A DNA stretch of 48,389 nt, taken from an uncultured Clostridia bacterium (GTDB lineage: Bacteria; Bacillota; Clostridia; TANB77; CAG-508). The notes below the pieces were generated by a model, which was given only the letters and a program-made list of their open reading frames with translations, had not been told where the DNA came from and did no database searches. The first letter of the stretch is position 1. Each line of letters starts with the position of its first letter. Made by a program: the position numbers and the translations under genes. Shown here piece by piece: positions 19,234-29,286 of this stretch. The stretch covers positions 1-48,389 of the forward strand of contig CALXJT010000006.1 of the NCBI GenBank assembly GCA_944388695.1, read 5' to 3'.

Positions 19234-20721
19234 CTATATATTACTCTTCTTCCATTTATGAAGAATTTTAGATTTAGCACTATCGTAAAAACTCATTAAT
19301 ACTTCCCTTGTATTTTTGAAAAACATACAAGAAGAAAAATATACTACAATACATAATATTATTGTCATAAATCTTAATATTAATGATTTCACAAACATTC
19401 TTATTACTACCCCAAAAATCACCATTATTAATGATGCAATAAATGGCTCGTACATATTTTTTATCATATCTTTTATTTTAAAAGTATATTTTACTTTTAA
19501 TACAATCAAATTAATAATTACAAATATCACCATACACGCAAATCTTAAAATGCATAATACATTAAAACTAAATTTAGAGCCTATAAGTAATATCGGAATT
19601 AAAAATAATATATATATCACTTGAACTCCAAAAGAAACCTGTGGATTTCCCTTTGCTCTATAAACTTCACTTGCAAAATTAGCTATTAATATAGTACATG
19701 CTTGTATCAGCCCAATTAAGCCTATAAATAACGACGCTTCCATCCAATTACTTCCTAAAAATACCCATGTCACTACATCTCTATATAAAAAAATCCCAAA
19801 ACTCATAGGAATCAATAATATAGAACATTTATTTTGAAATGCATAAAAAGTATTTTTAAACATTTGATCATTATTCTGACATCTTGACAAAGCAGAAAAA
19901 AATACAGGTATTATCGTAGTTGTTATTAATGTTGTAATCTGATTAACTGTGGTTATCGATGTTTTATAAAGACCCAATTCATGGGAAGAAATAAGCCTTC
20001 CTAATATAAATATATCAATATTAATTGTCATCCAAATTGATAATTGCTCTAACAATGTCCAAATACTAAAAGAAAACATTTCTTTTAAACATTTAAAATC
20101 ATAATAAAATTTAGGTTTCCAATCCGATTTTATCGTAAATAAAATTGCATCTGATAAATTCGAGATTAAAGTTCCAATTATCAACGACCATGAATTTCTT
20201 GTTATATAAGCAAGTGGAATAGTAATGATTAAAGGTATCAAACAATTAATTAATCGTGGCATAAACATATCTTTAAAATTAAATTTTCTTTTAAAAATAG
20301 ACTGTTGTATACTAGAAAAAGCCATTAACGGAATTGAAAGTGCAGCCACAAGCATTTGATTTCCATATCCGCTACTTCCAACTAATATAGCTATAGAATT
20401 ATTAAACACTGCTATAATTAGCCATAGAAATAATGAAATTATAAAATTGGTCCAAAATGCTACATTAGCAGATTTATATAATTCTTCCTCACTATCAAAC
20501 TCATGCTGAACTATATATTTTTGAAATCCAGCATCAGAAAATATTTCAGCAAAACTAATCACCATATTAATAGTAGCTACAACACCAAATACTTCTGGCA
20601 ACAATAATCTAGCTAGAATCATATTGGTAATTGGTGCTATTAACTTTCTTACTACATTAGTAATTACAGACCATTTAGTCGCATTAGATACTTTTTTAGC
20701 TAATTCTTTTTCTTCTATCAT
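19234..20721 (-). CDS. Polysaccharide flippase (Wzx/TuaB-like, MOP superfamily)
   Basis: This integral membrane protein should flip undecaprenyl-linked repeat units across the membrane. It has about 12-14 hydrophobic helices over 495 residues. The N-terminus has the Polysacc_synt pattern (ARLLLPEVFGVVATINMVI, then FSDAGFQKYIVQ), closest in feel to TuaB/WzxC-type flippases. The ATG lies one base after the stop of the DUF362 gene, with GGAGAG upstream, so the two are coupled. Confidence 0.9.
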   Translation of the reverse strand: MIEEKELAKKVSNATKWSVITNVVRKLIAPITNMILARLLLPEVFGVVATINMVISFAEIFSDAGFQKYIVQHEFDSEEELYKSANVAFWTNFIISLFLWLIIAVFNNSIAILVGSSGYGNQMLVAALSIPLMAFSSIQQSIFKRKFNFKDMFMPRLINCLIPLIITIPLAYITRNSWSLIIGTLISNLSDAILFTIKSDWKPKFYYDFKCLKEMFSFSIWTLLEQLSIWMTINIDIFILGRLISSHELGLYKTSITTVNQITTLITTTIIPVFFSALSRCQNNDQMFKNTFYAFQNKCSILLIPMSFGIFLYRDVVTWVFLGSNWMEASLFIGLIGLIQACTILIANFASEVYRAKGNPQVSFGVQVIYILFLIPILLIGSKFSFNVLCILRFACMVIFVIINLIVLKVKYTFKIKDMIKNMYEPFIASLIMVIFGVVIRMFVKSLILRFMTIILCIVVYFSSCMFFKNTREVLMSFYDSAKSKILHKWKKSNI

Positions 20722-20722
20722 C

Positions 20723-22198
20723 TCATCTCTCCAATTCTATATGATTTTTCCAGCCATCTGATGGTTGTATATTTATTGCATTTTTTTTCGTTATATCTTC
20801 TACCATTTTTCCATTCAAATTTTTATCATTAGAAATAATAACTCCATACTCTTCATCATTAACAATAAAAAACTTTCTCTTATCACGTACATGTTTAAAC
20901 AATTCTATTTTCTTAATATCAAATCCTAAAACTGTAGCTACAATTTCATCAAAACAAACTGAACTTTCTCCCATCGCTATCATTCCAGCATATTTAGGCG
21001 ACGGCATCAATGGACCTTCTTTTTCTCCAACTACAATCATATCAGCAATATTAAATATTTTCCTCTGTATCTTCTCTTGCATCTTACCTGATTTATCAGC
21101 ATATCTAACTATTTTATTTATATCTATAATCGTTCTCCAAATTGTATCATTACCATACCAACTACCTTCTCTAACTTGTTCCTTTGAGAATAATTTTTTA
21201 TCAATTCCTGAACAAAATCTAGCACCACTAGATATTATCTTTCCTATTCTGTAATTATTTTTAGATTTCATTTTATTTGCAATATCAATCATTTTAGAAC
21301 TCATCTTTAACAAAAAAGAATCTCTTGCATATTCATCCCCTCCATGATTTTTATCTCCAAATCTGTGATGGGGTAAATACTCTTTCCTTGTATTTATACC
21401 TATGAAATTTTTCAAACTAATTGTTACCCCTGCTTTACGGTGAGCTTTAGGCTTTGGCATGTTTATAATCACATCTGCATCAAGCACATCTCTAGAAATT
21501 AGATATTCATGTTTTTCTTGATTATGATGTTTCAATAATTCCTCTGGATTATAATTAGTAATCCTAACTTTCTTTAAATCCTCTTTAGATAATTTTGCAT
21601 GTTCACTATATTTATCTAAATTCACAACTATTCCTCTATCATTTTCTTCAAGTACATTCTGCTTCAAAATTCCATTTTCATATTTTGATACTAAACCTCT
21701 TAAATCTTTTAATTCTATATTAATCTTCTGTTTTTTATAATATTCAATCATCATTTTATATCCACTGTTTTCAACAAGTTTTTCAAAATCACATGATTGA
21801 ACTGGAGCATCTGCTACAATTATATTTCCATTACCTTTCAAAGCCTTCCACACATATGGTATAATAGCTGCTACCACACTGGGATTAGTATATAAACAAT
21901 CTTCTCCATAATTTTTCTGATTTTTTTCCAAGACCATATTAGGTTTAATTAATACCGTATCCCCTTCTTTTATCAGATTATCAGCTAAAGGATTCCATTT
22001 ATCTGTTCCGTAATTTTTTTTATCCATTTCCAATAAAGCAAAAGTCCCTCTTACCATCTTAAAAATATAATTAGTTTCAGAAAATTTTTCATAGCTAATA
22101 GGTAACTCTTTATATTGTTCAGGTGGATAAATAAAATCATTTTTAGACGGATATTTGATTTTCATATTATAATTATTTATAGCTATTTTTGATTTCAT
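20723..22198 (-). CDS. DUF362 domain-containing protein
   Basis: The protein matches the DUF362 family: DTVLIKPNMVLEKN near 80, a long central region, VIINMPKPKAHRKAGVTISL near 245 and a C-terminal GMIAMGESSVCFDEIVAT. Some DUF362 proteins carry ferredoxin-type clusters; no 4Fe-4S cysteine set is visible here. The biochemical role is not known, although members recur in capsule and exopolysaccharide clusters. It is 491 aa, has no membrane helix, and lies 6 nt after the polymerase gene. An acyl- or glycan-modifying role would be a guess. Confidence 0.85.
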   Translation of the reverse strand: MKSKIAINNYNMKIKYPSKNDFIYPPEQYKELPISYEKFSETNYIFKMVRGTFALLEMDKKNYGTDKWNPLADNLIKEGDTVLIKPNMVLEKNQKNYGEDCLYTNPSVVAAIIPYVWKALKGNGNIIVADAPVQSCDFEKLVENSGYKMMIEYYKKQKINIELKDLRGLVSKYENGILKQNVLEENDRGIVVNLDKYSEHAKLSKEDLKKVRITNYNPEELLKHHNQEKHEYLISRDVLDADVIINMPKPKAHRKAGVTISLKNFIGINTRKEYLPHHRFGDKNHGGDEYARDSFLLKMSSKMIDIANKMKSKNNYRIGKIISSGARFCSGIDKKLFSKEQVREGSWYGNDTIWRTIIDINKIVRYADKSGKMQEKIQRKIFNIADMIVVGEKEGPLMPSPKYAGMIAMGESSVCFDEIVATVLGFDIKKIELFKHVRDKRKFFIVNDEEYGVIISNDKNLNGKMVEDITKKNAINIQPSDGWKNHIELER

Positions 22199-22204
22199 AT
22201 TAAC

Positions 22205-23422
22205 TTATTCCCTCTTCTCTTCATAAATTTCGTCATTTTTGATCTTTTCTATTTTTATTATCGCCCAAAAAACTGAATACCACATGGTCATAGTTTGCCA
22301 CGAATAAGTCACACTACCATAATCCTGTATTAACATCGTAATTGCAACAATTCCTAATACCTTTGCTAAAACAGACTTATTTTTTAACTTTATTATTTCG
22401 TATATAAAAAAAGGTAAAAAACTATAATAAATTATAGTGCCAATTAATCCAAATTCCAACATGATTTGTAATAAATTATTTTCAGCTCCATATCCCATAG
22501 CATTTTCAAAAGTTCCTTTCCCATAGCCCAAAAATGGCTTTCTACTTATCCATTCTATTGCCGTATCCTTAAGTTCTTGCCTCATAAGATATGAATTTCC
22601 ATCTAAAGTATTAGAAACATCAAATAAATTTAAAACCATAGATTCTATTCTTTCTCCTATAACATCATATACCAATGGTATTTTCATTATAGTAAAATAT
22701 AAAACAAACGGTATTAAAAGAAATATAAGTACCTTCTTCAGGGTAATTCCTTTTCTCATAAAAAAATACGTATATATTACATAAATAACATAAACTAATA
22801 AACCTTTTCTAGATCCACAAAGAATCATTCCTATTGTAAGAAAAATTACAGGAATATAACAATATCTTTTCTTTTTATTTTCTGCAAAATATAGTAAAAA
22901 GAACGTTGCTATCGCACAAAAGTTAGCAGTTCCATTTGAACTTTTATAAATCGGATTATCAAATATATAATAGCTTACTATAGCTCCCGAACCATTATGT
23001 CCCAATCGTGTAGAAACTGCATTTTCTCCCAGTATTCCAAATATTATTATCAAAGAAATAATTGCAACAATTGTATATATTTTTAAAAAGCCTTCTATTT
23101 TTTGACATTTTATTAGATAATTATATATGCATAACGAAGAAACCAATTGCATAACATACATTCCTATAGTTGGTATATATTCCTCTATATTTCCTCTCAA
23201 GGAAGTATCGAGAATCATATATATAATAAATAGTACATATGTAATAATAAAAGGATTTAAATATAATTTTCCTCCTTTAACAAGAAAAAATATACCAAAT
23301 ACTATAGTTAATAATAACGAAACAAATGTCAATTCACTTGGAAATACATTCTCTTGAAATAACAGAAAAATTAAAGCTATCTCAAATAATAACATAATAA
23401 TTTTATTTTTATCTAATCTCAT
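22205..23422 (-). CDS. O-antigen ligase/polymerase family protein (Wzy-like)
   Basis: This multi-pass membrane protein (about ten helices, 405 aa) contains the Wzy_C-type loop with RQELKDTAIEWISRKPFLGYG followed by GAENNLLQIMLEFGLIG. It probably polymerises repeat units on the outer face of the membrane. I start it at ATG 23422, which overlaps the upstream stop as ATGA with GGAGG just before. A longer frame back to 23458 would sit inside the preceding gene. Overlap suggests tight translational coupling. Confidence 0.88.
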   Translation of the reverse strand: MRLDKNKIIMLLFEIALIFLLFQENVFPSELTFVSLLLTIVFGIFFLVKGGKLYLNPFIITYVLFIIYMILDTSLRGNIEEYIPTIGMYVMQLVSSLCIYNYLIKCQKIEGFLKIYTIVAIISLIIIFGILGENAVSTRLGHNGSGAIVSYYIFDNPIYKSSNGTANFCAIATFFLLYFAENKKKRYCYIPVIFLTIGMILCGSRKGLLVYVIYVIYTYFFMRKGITLKKVLIFLLIPFVLYFTIMKIPLVYDVIGERIESMVLNLFDVSNTLDGNSYLMRQELKDTAIEWISRKPFLGYGKGTFENAMGYGAENNLLQIMLEFGLIGTIIYYSFLPFFIYEIIKLKNKSVLAKVLGIVAITMLIQDYGSVTYSWQTMTMWYSVFWAIIKIEKIKNDEIYEEKRE

Positions 23423-24339
23423 ATTTCCTCCATTTTTTTCTTTGGTAGATTCAACCATCCCCCTAGCTTTTCATCCCATTCATCTGGAGTAAATTCTTCC
23501 ATACCACTACCAGGATAAAAAGTTAATTCTCCAAAATATATTTGTTCTCCTTTTTGATAAAAATCTACCCTTACAAAAGGTATCCCCTTTGAAAGTTTTT
23601 TAGATAACTCTATCATCTTATCGTATTGACTAGGTTTTTCTATTTCATTTTTATTTCTAGGATAATGTCTCTCAAAAGGTAGCGGATTCCAATTATAATC
23701 ATAAAAATTAACACACAACCCCTCACTACTATTTCTGTTTGAACATACAAAAGAACATTTAGGATTTCCGTTAAAGCACATTATTTTATAATCATTTATC
23801 TGCTCATCAGAATCTACATCCTGAATATTTTCTTCCACAATTATCCTTGGTTTTATACTTTTATACGGCCATTCCCTACCTACATAAAAAAAATTTTTAT
23901 TTAACATTTTTTTGAATTTTTTTGCAAGTTTATCTTTATCTATTTTTTCCTTATCTTGTACTACAACAACTCCTCCAGAATTATGTGTACATTTTATTAC
24001 AAAACGTTTAGGTAATTTTTCGAAATCTATCTCTTCGAATGAATCATATACCCCATAAGTTGGAATAATATATTCCGATCCAATTATGCTCTCTACATAG
24101 CTTTTGGCCTCAAATTTATCAACCATATTGATATATTTAGGATTTCTATCATTTATTTTCAGCCATTGGATTTTCTCATTAAATGTTTTGGGACTATCTA
24201 AATTCAATTTTTTTCCTATTCTAAAACGATAACAAAATTTTAAATATGCTTCATCAGATAAAAAATTAAAAAAGCCCACTTTATCTAACATCCATTTTAA
24301 ATGATTTAAACTTCTTTTTATAAACTTCATATATTTCAT
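23419..24339 (-). CDS. TupA-like ATP-grasp protein, copy 1
   Basis: This is one of three paralogs here of the TupA-like ATP-grasp family. Shared landmarks are PKTFNEKIQWLK near 51, MVDKFEAKSYV near 72, the nucleotide-binding KCTHNSGGVVVV near 115, PRIIVEENI near 164, FVRVDFY near 252 and GELTFYPGSGMEEF near 271. ATP-grasp enzymes form acyl-phosphates and ligate amines or other nucleophiles. TupA of an alkaliphilic Bacillus takes part in making the cell-wall teichuronopeptide. Attachment of an amino acid to the uronic-acid polymer is therefore an inference. A second ATG at 24330 is better spaced from AGGA and may be the true start. Confidence 0.87.
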   Translation of the reverse strand: MKYMKFIKRSLNHLKWMLDKVGFFNFLSDEAYLKFCYRFRIGKKLNLDSPKTFNEKIQWLKINDRNPKYINMVDKFEAKSYVESIIGSEYIIPTYGVYDSFEEIDFEKLPKRFVIKCTHNSGGVVVVQDKEKIDKDKLAKKFKKMLNKNFFYVGREWPYKSIKPRIIVEENIQDVDSDEQINDYKIMCFNGNPKCSFVCSNRNSSEGLCVNFYDYNWNPLPFERHYPRNKNEIEKPSQYDKMIELSKKLSKGIPFVRVDFYQKGEQIYFGELTFYPGSGMEEFTPDEWDEKLGGWLNLPKKKMEEI

Positions 24340-24340
24340 C

Positions 24341-25414
24341 CTATCTTAAAATACTTTTCCATTTTTCCATTATTCTACTTACTGAATATTCTCTTCTTAC
24401 ATTAACTGCATTTTTACTTATATAATCTGCTAAATCTTTATTCTCTACCAATTCCACCATAGAATTATATAATGCTTCAACATCGCCAACTGGTATTAAT
24501 ATACCATTCTTTCTATTTTCAATCATAAGCTTTGCTCCACCAACAGGACAATCTGTGCAAATTGATGGAATTCCCATCGCTAATGCCTCAATCATAGAAT
24601 TTGATATTCCTTCATAATTAGATGAAGATACATATATTGCAGCATCTTTAATTTCTTCATCAACATTTTTTATATACCCTGGAAAAATAACATAATCTGT
24701 AATTCCTAAATATTCAACCTCTTGTTTTAATTTTCCTAAAAGTGGTCCTTCTCCATATATAATTAATTTATATTCAGAATATATTTTATGGAATTTAGCA
24801 AATGCTTCTATAAGCATTGAAAAATTTTTCTGCTCTACAATTCTTCCAACAGATACAATATTTTTCTTTCTATTCCCTTCGAAACAATCTGGTAAATTTT
24901 CATTTACAGGATTAGGAATAACTACCGCTCTATCTTGCAAACTAATTGGATACATTGCTTTTACTTCATCAGTTTGAAAAACAATTTTATAGGCCTTTAA
25001 ATAAGTTTTATATTCAAGCCATTTGTATAAAGAATTATTCTTTCTAGTAATTGGATTAGCTCTCTCTGAAACAATAACTGGAATATCCAATCCAATAGTA
25101 GATAATAAAGTAATAATATTGATATCGTACATAAATGAAATAATATTATCAAATCTACCATTTTTAATAAAACTTCTTAAATATTTCAATCTTTTTAAAG
25201 CTATTAATAATTTGTTTTTAGTTCCATATGTGAATTTTACACATTTTATTTTTGGATTCAACTTATATGTTTCTTCTTCTTTTTCTCTTACTAAAACCAT
25301 TGTCACATCATAACCTTGGCTAGCAAATTCATTTGCTAATATTACCATTACCCTTTCAGATCCACCACCCGTTAAACTCGAATTAACAAATAGAATCTTT
25401 TTCATTTTCATCAT
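24341..25414 (-). CDS. GT4 family glycosyltransferase, copy 1
   Basis: This GT-B fold retaining glycosyltransferase adds a sugar to the lipid-linked repeat unit in the cytoplasm. The N-terminus has the donor-side loop SLTGGGSERVMVILANEF (12-29). The C-terminal domain carries IVSVGRIVEQKN near 189, VIFPGYIKNVDEEI near 240 and the EX7E-type region SNYEGISNSMIEALAMG near 262. Its first 32 bases overlap the upstream ATP-grasp gene. It is paralogous to the gene at 26328 and its sugar specificity cannot be read from sequence. Confidence 0.9.
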   Translation of the reverse strand: MMKMKKILFVNSSLTGGGSERVMVILANEFASQGYDVTMVLVREKEEETYKLNPKIKCVKFTYGTKNKLLIALKRLKYLRSFIKNGRFDNIISFMYDINIITLLSTIGLDIPVIVSERANPITRKNNSLYKWLEYKTYLKAYKIVFQTDEVKAMYPISLQDRAVVIPNPVNENLPDCFEGNRKKNIVSVGRIVEQKNFSMLIEAFAKFHKIYSEYKLIIYGEGPLLGKLKQEVEYLGITDYVIFPGYIKNVDEEIKDAAIYVSSSNYEGISNSMIEALAMGIPSICTDCPVGGAKLMIENRKNGILIPVGDVEALYNSMVELVENKDLADYISKNAVNVRREYSVSRIMEKWKSILR

Positions 25415-26315
25415 CCCTCTTTATAGTAATCAATTCACCTAATTTATAATCCCAATCTTCTGGATTAAACTCTTCTAAACCACTTCCTGGGTAAAAAGTC
25501 ATTTCTCCAAAATATATATTACCATTAATATCATAAAAATCCACTCTTACAAAAGATGTTCCTTTTGACAACTTTTCCGCTAATGCTATCATCTTTTCTA
25601 AATTATCCGGTTTTTTTATTTCTTTCCCTAAATTTCTATAATGTCTTTCAAAAGGTAAATGATTCCAATTATTATCAAAGAAATCCACAGCCAGCCCCTT
25701 CTCACTTCTTCTTTCAGAACACACAAAAGAACATTTTACTTTACCATTAAAACACATAAATTTATAATCTAATAAATCCTCATTTATACCATCACTCATA
25801 AACGGCTCTACTATAATTCTAGGTTTTACATTCTTATAAGGAAATTCCCTTCCATTATAGAAATAATTTCTTCTTAATAATTTTTTGAATTTTTTTCTGC
25901 ATTTCTTTACATCAATCGTTTCCTTATCTTTACATACAACAACTCCACCCGAATCATGTGTACATTTTAAGACAAATTTATCTGGTAACTTAGAAAAATC
26001 AATATCATCAAAAGTATCATAAATTCCTAAAGTATCAATTATATATTCTTCTCCTATTAGATTCTTCACATACTTCTTTACCTCATACTTATCCACCATC
26101 TTGGTATATTCTGGATTTCTATCATATAATTTTAACCATTGAATTTTTTCATTAAAAGTTTTTGGATCTTCTATATCTAATTTATTTTTAAATTTATTTC
26201 TGTATAAAATCTTCAAATAAAATTTATTGCATGATAAGTTATCTGGTAAACATTTCCCTATTAATTTAATTAAATAATACACTGGGTTTTTCAATATTTC
26301 TTTTAATTTTTTCAA
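25383..26315 (-). CDS. TupA-like ATP-grasp protein, copy 2
   Basis: This second paralog is closest to copy 1. It has PKTFNEKIQWLK, KCTHDSGGVVVC, PRIIVEPFM, FVRVDFY and GEMTFYPGSGLEEF in the same order, and about 310 residues. The metal- and ATP-binding end of the fold (the VDFY and GEMTFYPGSG segments) is intact, so it should be active. Its 3' end overlaps the next GT4 gene by 32 bases. Two near-identical active-site sequences side by side suggest duplication together with a glycosyltransferase. Confidence 0.87.
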   Translation of the reverse strand: MKKLKEILKNPVYYLIKLIGKCLPDNLSCNKFYLKILYRNKFKNKLDIEDPKTFNEKIQWLKLYDRNPEYTKMVDKYEVKKYVKNLIGEEYIIDTLGIYDTFDDIDFSKLPDKFVLKCTHDSGGVVVCKDKETIDVKKCRKKFKKLLRRNYFYNGREFPYKNVKPRIIVEPFMSDGINEDLLDYKFMCFNGKVKCSFVCSERRSEKGLAVDFFDNNWNHLPFERHYRNLGKEIKKPDNLEKMIALAEKLSKGTSFVRVDFYDINGNIYFGEMTFYPGSGLEEFNPEDWDYKLGELITIKRDDENEKDSIC

Positions 26316-26327
26316 TTTTTATCTCCT

Positions 26328-27389
26328 CTATATATCCGCAATTTTCTTTAAATATTTTTCCCATTCACTACAAACCTTAACTGTTTCAAAATCATTAATT
26401 ACATTTCTTGCATTTCTAGATATTTTATTAGAAAACTCTTCATTTATAATAATCTTATCTATTGCTTTTGCTAGCTCCTCCCTATTATTCATTGGAATTA
26501 AAATTCCATTTTCTTCATTTACTATTATTTCCTTTGGTCCACCAATAGGGCAATCTGTTGCAATACTAGGTATTCCTAAAGCCATAGCTTCAAGCAAAGC
26601 ATTCGGCATTCCTTCCGAATTCGAAGGAAGAACAAATATTTTTGCATCTTTAATATAATCTTGAATATTATCTTTTCTTCCCATTAATTTAACTCTTTTA
26701 GACAATCCTAATCTATTAATATACTTCTGTAATTTATTATGTAATGGTCCTTCTCCATATATTTCCACATTTATTTGTGGATATTTCTTTGATATCAAGA
26801 AAAATGAATCAATTAATAATTTTTGATTTTTCTCTATTGACAGCCTTCCTGTACAAACAATTTTCTCTGCTCTATCACCTTCAAATTGTTCTACTTTAAA
26901 TTCAGGTGTTAAAGGATTTCTTATTACACTACTACTGCAATTCAAAATATTAGAATAATACTCTTGGGCCAATTCGGTTTGAAACACACAACCATCTACT
27001 TTACGATAAAGAAATCTTCTTACAAACTTCAAATAAAATTTAGCATTATATGGATTTGCTCTCTCTGCAATGACCAGTTTTGTTTTAACCTCTGCTTTTT
27101 CTTTAGCTAATGTTGCAATTATATTTGTTTTTGTCATGAAGGACAATACAACATTCGGTTTCCATTCTTCAATTTGCTCTTTTACAAAATTGACCGATTG
27201 AAAAACATTCTGCTTCTTTATGTTACCAGCAATAAATTCAACTCTATCCGAAATTTCATAATCAGTTTCTTTATCTTTCAATACTAGAAGACGGACTTGA
27301 TTTCTCTTTGACAATTCATTACATAAAGTCGCCATAACTCTTTCGGCACCACCAGATTTCATTCCTGTTATAACCATTAAAATTTTCAT
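26328..27389 (-). CDS. GT4 family glycosyltransferase, copy 2
   Basis: This 353-aa GT4 enzyme has GMKSGGAERVMATLCNELS (9-27), IVCTGRLSIEKNQ in the linker to the C-terminal domain, VKLMGRKDNIQDYI, and the donor-binding SNSEGMPNALLEAMALG. It is paralogous to the GT4 at 24341 but clearly diverged, so the two may use different donors or acceptors. Its start overlaps the upstream ATP-grasp stop as ATGA. Confidence 0.9.
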   Translation of the reverse strand: MKILMVITGMKSGGAERVMATLCNELSKRNQVRLLVLKDKETDYEISDRVEFIAGNIKKQNVFQSVNFVKEQIEEWKPNVVLSFMTKTNIIATLAKEKAEVKTKLVIAERANPYNAKFYLKFVRRFLYRKVDGCVFQTELAQEYYSNILNCSSSVIRNPLTPEFKVEQFEGDRAEKIVCTGRLSIEKNQKLLIDSFFLISKKYPQINVEIYGEGPLHNKLQKYINRLGLSKRVKLMGRKDNIQDYIKDAKIFVLPSNSEGMPNALLEAMALGIPSIATDCPIGGPKEIIVNEENGILIPMNNREELAKAIDKIIINEEFSNKISRNARNVINDFETVKVCSEWEKYLKKIADI

Positions 27390-28276
27390 CGTTTTTCTCC
27401 ATTCTCCAATTCTTCTTTTAAATTAATTAATTCTCCAAACTTATAATCCCATTCTTCTGGAATAAATGGTTGAAAACCACTAAAATGATAAAATGTTAAT
27501 TCACCAAAATAAACCTTTCCATTTACTTCGTAAAAATCCACTCTAACATGAATCAAATTTCTAGAAAGAATTTTAGCTAATTCTATCATTTTATCAAAAT
27601 TTTTAGGTTTTTCTATTTTTAATTTTGAATTGGGATAATGCTGAATTATATTCAAATGATTAAAATTTAAATCATAATAGTCAAATTTAGTTTCTCCAAT
27701 TCCTCTATCTGAAGCAATAAACATTGCTTTAGGTTCCCCATTAAAACAAAAAAATTTATAATCTCTCAACTCTCCACATTTTTCATCTTCCATATATTTC
27801 TCTGCAATTATTCTTGGTTTTATATTTTTATAAGGCCATTCTCTTCCTATATAATAAAAATTACATTTTAAAGCATCATTAATTTTTTCTCTTGCTACAT
27901 TTTTTTCAAATTTAGATTTATCTTTTACAATAACAACTCCTTCTGAATCATGTGTACATTTTAATACAAATTGTTGTGGTAATTCATCAAAGTCTATATC
28001 ATCAAACTTATCCCAAACACCTAATGTTGGAATTATATATTCTTCACCAATAATGTCAGCTACATACTTTTTTACATCATATTTATCAACCATCTTTGTA
28101 TATTCTGGATTCCTATCATTTAATTTTAGCCAATTAAGTTTTTCATTATATGTTTTAGGATTTTTAAGATTACAAAAATGTTTAAATTGAGCAAAATAAT
28201 ATAATTGTACATATATCGTATCTGGCAAAAATTTTAAAGATTCTTTTACTTTTCTTAAAAATTTTTTCTTATTCAT
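27386..28276 (-). CDS. TupA-like ATP-grasp protein, copy 3
   Basis: This is the most diverged of the three paralogs. It keeps PKTYNEKLNWLK, KCTHDSEGVVIV, PRIIAEKYM and HVRVDFY. The glycine loop reads KCTHDSEG instead of SGG, and the C-terminal motif reads GELTFYHFSGFQPF where the others have YPGSG. The change from PGSG to HFSG near the predicted metal site may alter substrate choice. It overlaps the upstream transferase gene by 8 bases and the downstream GT4 by 4, so it belongs to the same translationally coupled block. Confidence 0.85.
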   Translation of the reverse strand: MNKKKFLRKVKESLKFLPDTIYVQLYYFAQFKHFCNLKNPKTYNEKLNWLKLNDRNPEYTKMVDKYDVKKYVADIIGEEYIIPTLGVWDKFDDIDFDELPQQFVLKCTHDSEGVVIVKDKSKFEKNVAREKINDALKCNFYYIGREWPYKNIKPRIIAEKYMEDEKCGELRDYKFFCFNGEPKAMFIASDRGIGETKFDYYDLNFNHLNIIQHYPNSKLKIEKPKNFDKMIELAKILSRNLIHVRVDFYEVNGKVYFGELTFYHFSGFQPFIPEEWDYKFGELINLKEELENGEKR

Positions 28277-28775
28277 CTATTTTCTCCCAATTCTCCTGTA
28301 TAAATTCATCTATCAAATTGACAATAGCCATAGGATCCTTATTTTCCCATTTTCTTAAATTATCTTTTCCACTCTGTATCTTTTCTATAGCACCTTTCAA
28401 TTCATCCATTTCAAATACCGGCAATACATATCCATTGCTTCCAAACGCCTCATTATTTTGAATTTGATGGTCATTAATATGTTCCCCATATTTTTCTAAT
28501 CTTGTAACAGCAATTACTTTCTTACCAGCATTTAATGCTTTCATTATAGAGCCCGACGCCCCATGACTAATCACATATGCGGAATTGTTTATTTTTTCCA
28601 TAAATTCCTCTTGAGAAATAAAATCTTTATACTCATATTTTTTTGGCTTATATGTAGAAGTACCTATTTGAGCAAATATTTCATCTTTTATTATACCTTC
28701 TTCACACAACTTATCTAATTCGATAAATAATCTATTAAATGGATAATTTCTTGAACCTACAGTAACAAATATCAA
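28269..28775 (-). CDS. PssE/Alg13-like glycosyltransferase catalytic subunit
   Basis: This is the soluble half of a split glycosyltransferase. The N-terminus IFVTVGSRNYPFNRL and the donor-site region VISHGASGSIMKALNAGKKV followed by NDHQIQNNE are those of the Alg13/EpsF/PssE family (GT28-like C-terminal domain). It binds the UDP-sugar and is recruited to the membrane by its partner encoded just upstream. I prefer the TTG start at 28775, which overlaps the partner's stop as TTGA and gives the family-typical N-terminus. A GTG at 28784 would add three residues. Confidence 0.88.
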   Translation of the reverse strand: MIFVTVGSRNYPFNRLFIELDKLCEEGIIKDEIFAQIGTSTYKPKKYEYKDFISQEEFMEKINNSAYVISHGASGSIMKALNAGKKVIAVTRLEKYGEHINDHQIQNNEAFGSNGYVLPVFEMDELKGAIEKIQSGKDNLRKWENKDPMAIVNLIDEFIQENWEKIDE

Positions 28776-29236
28776 TATAAGCACCCCCCATAAATTGCCT
28801 TCTTATAATATTTTTTCTGTGTTTCCCATTGTACTATAAATAAATCACTATGCTTTTCCATTTTCTTTCCTGCAACAGTAGGCATGTTAGCACGTCCAAA
28901 AGTTTCTATAAATACAAATTTTTTATGGAATACCACCGCTAATAAATAAAAAGGATATGCTACCATTGTACCTGTTGTTATAATAAAATCAGGTCTTTCT
29001 TTTATCCAAATAATTAATACATAAAAAGCATTCCAAAGCATTTTTAAAGGCATAAATTTATCCTTTAAATCCGTCTGTTTCATAAAATATTTTGCATTTG
29101 CTTTAAATTGAGTTTTTTCTGTAACATAAAATCCCTCATATTTATCTATAAGTGGTTGCAATTTCTGCAATTGTTCCCAATGTCCTCCACTACTAGAAAC
29201 AAGACATAATCTAGGTTTTCTATTTTTCTTTTTCAT
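28772..29236 (-). CDS. PssD/Alg14-like glycosyltransferase membrane subunit
   Basis: This is the acceptor-binding, membrane-recruiting half of the split transferase. It shows LCLVSSSGGHWEQL (10-23), a hydrophobic segment PFYLLAVVFHKKFVFIETFGR and a C-terminal DLFIVQWETQKKYY. The 154-aa length fits PssD/EpsE/Alg14. Together with the PssE-like partner it typically adds the second sugar after the initiating phosphosugar, often GlcNAc or a hexose. The overlap with its partner ensures stoichiometric synthesis. Confidence 0.9.
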   Translation of the reverse strand: MKKKNRKPRLCLVSSSGGHWEQLQKLQPLIDKYEGFYVTEKTQFKANAKYFMKQTDLKDKFMPLKMLWNAFYVLIIWIKERPDFIITTGTMVAYPFYLLAVVFHKKFVFIETFGRANMPTVAGKKMEKHSDLFIVQWETQKKYYKKAIYGGCLY

Positions 29237-29286
29237 TTCTATAACTCTATTACCTTTCCTAAAAACTTTCTAAATCTTAAATATAA

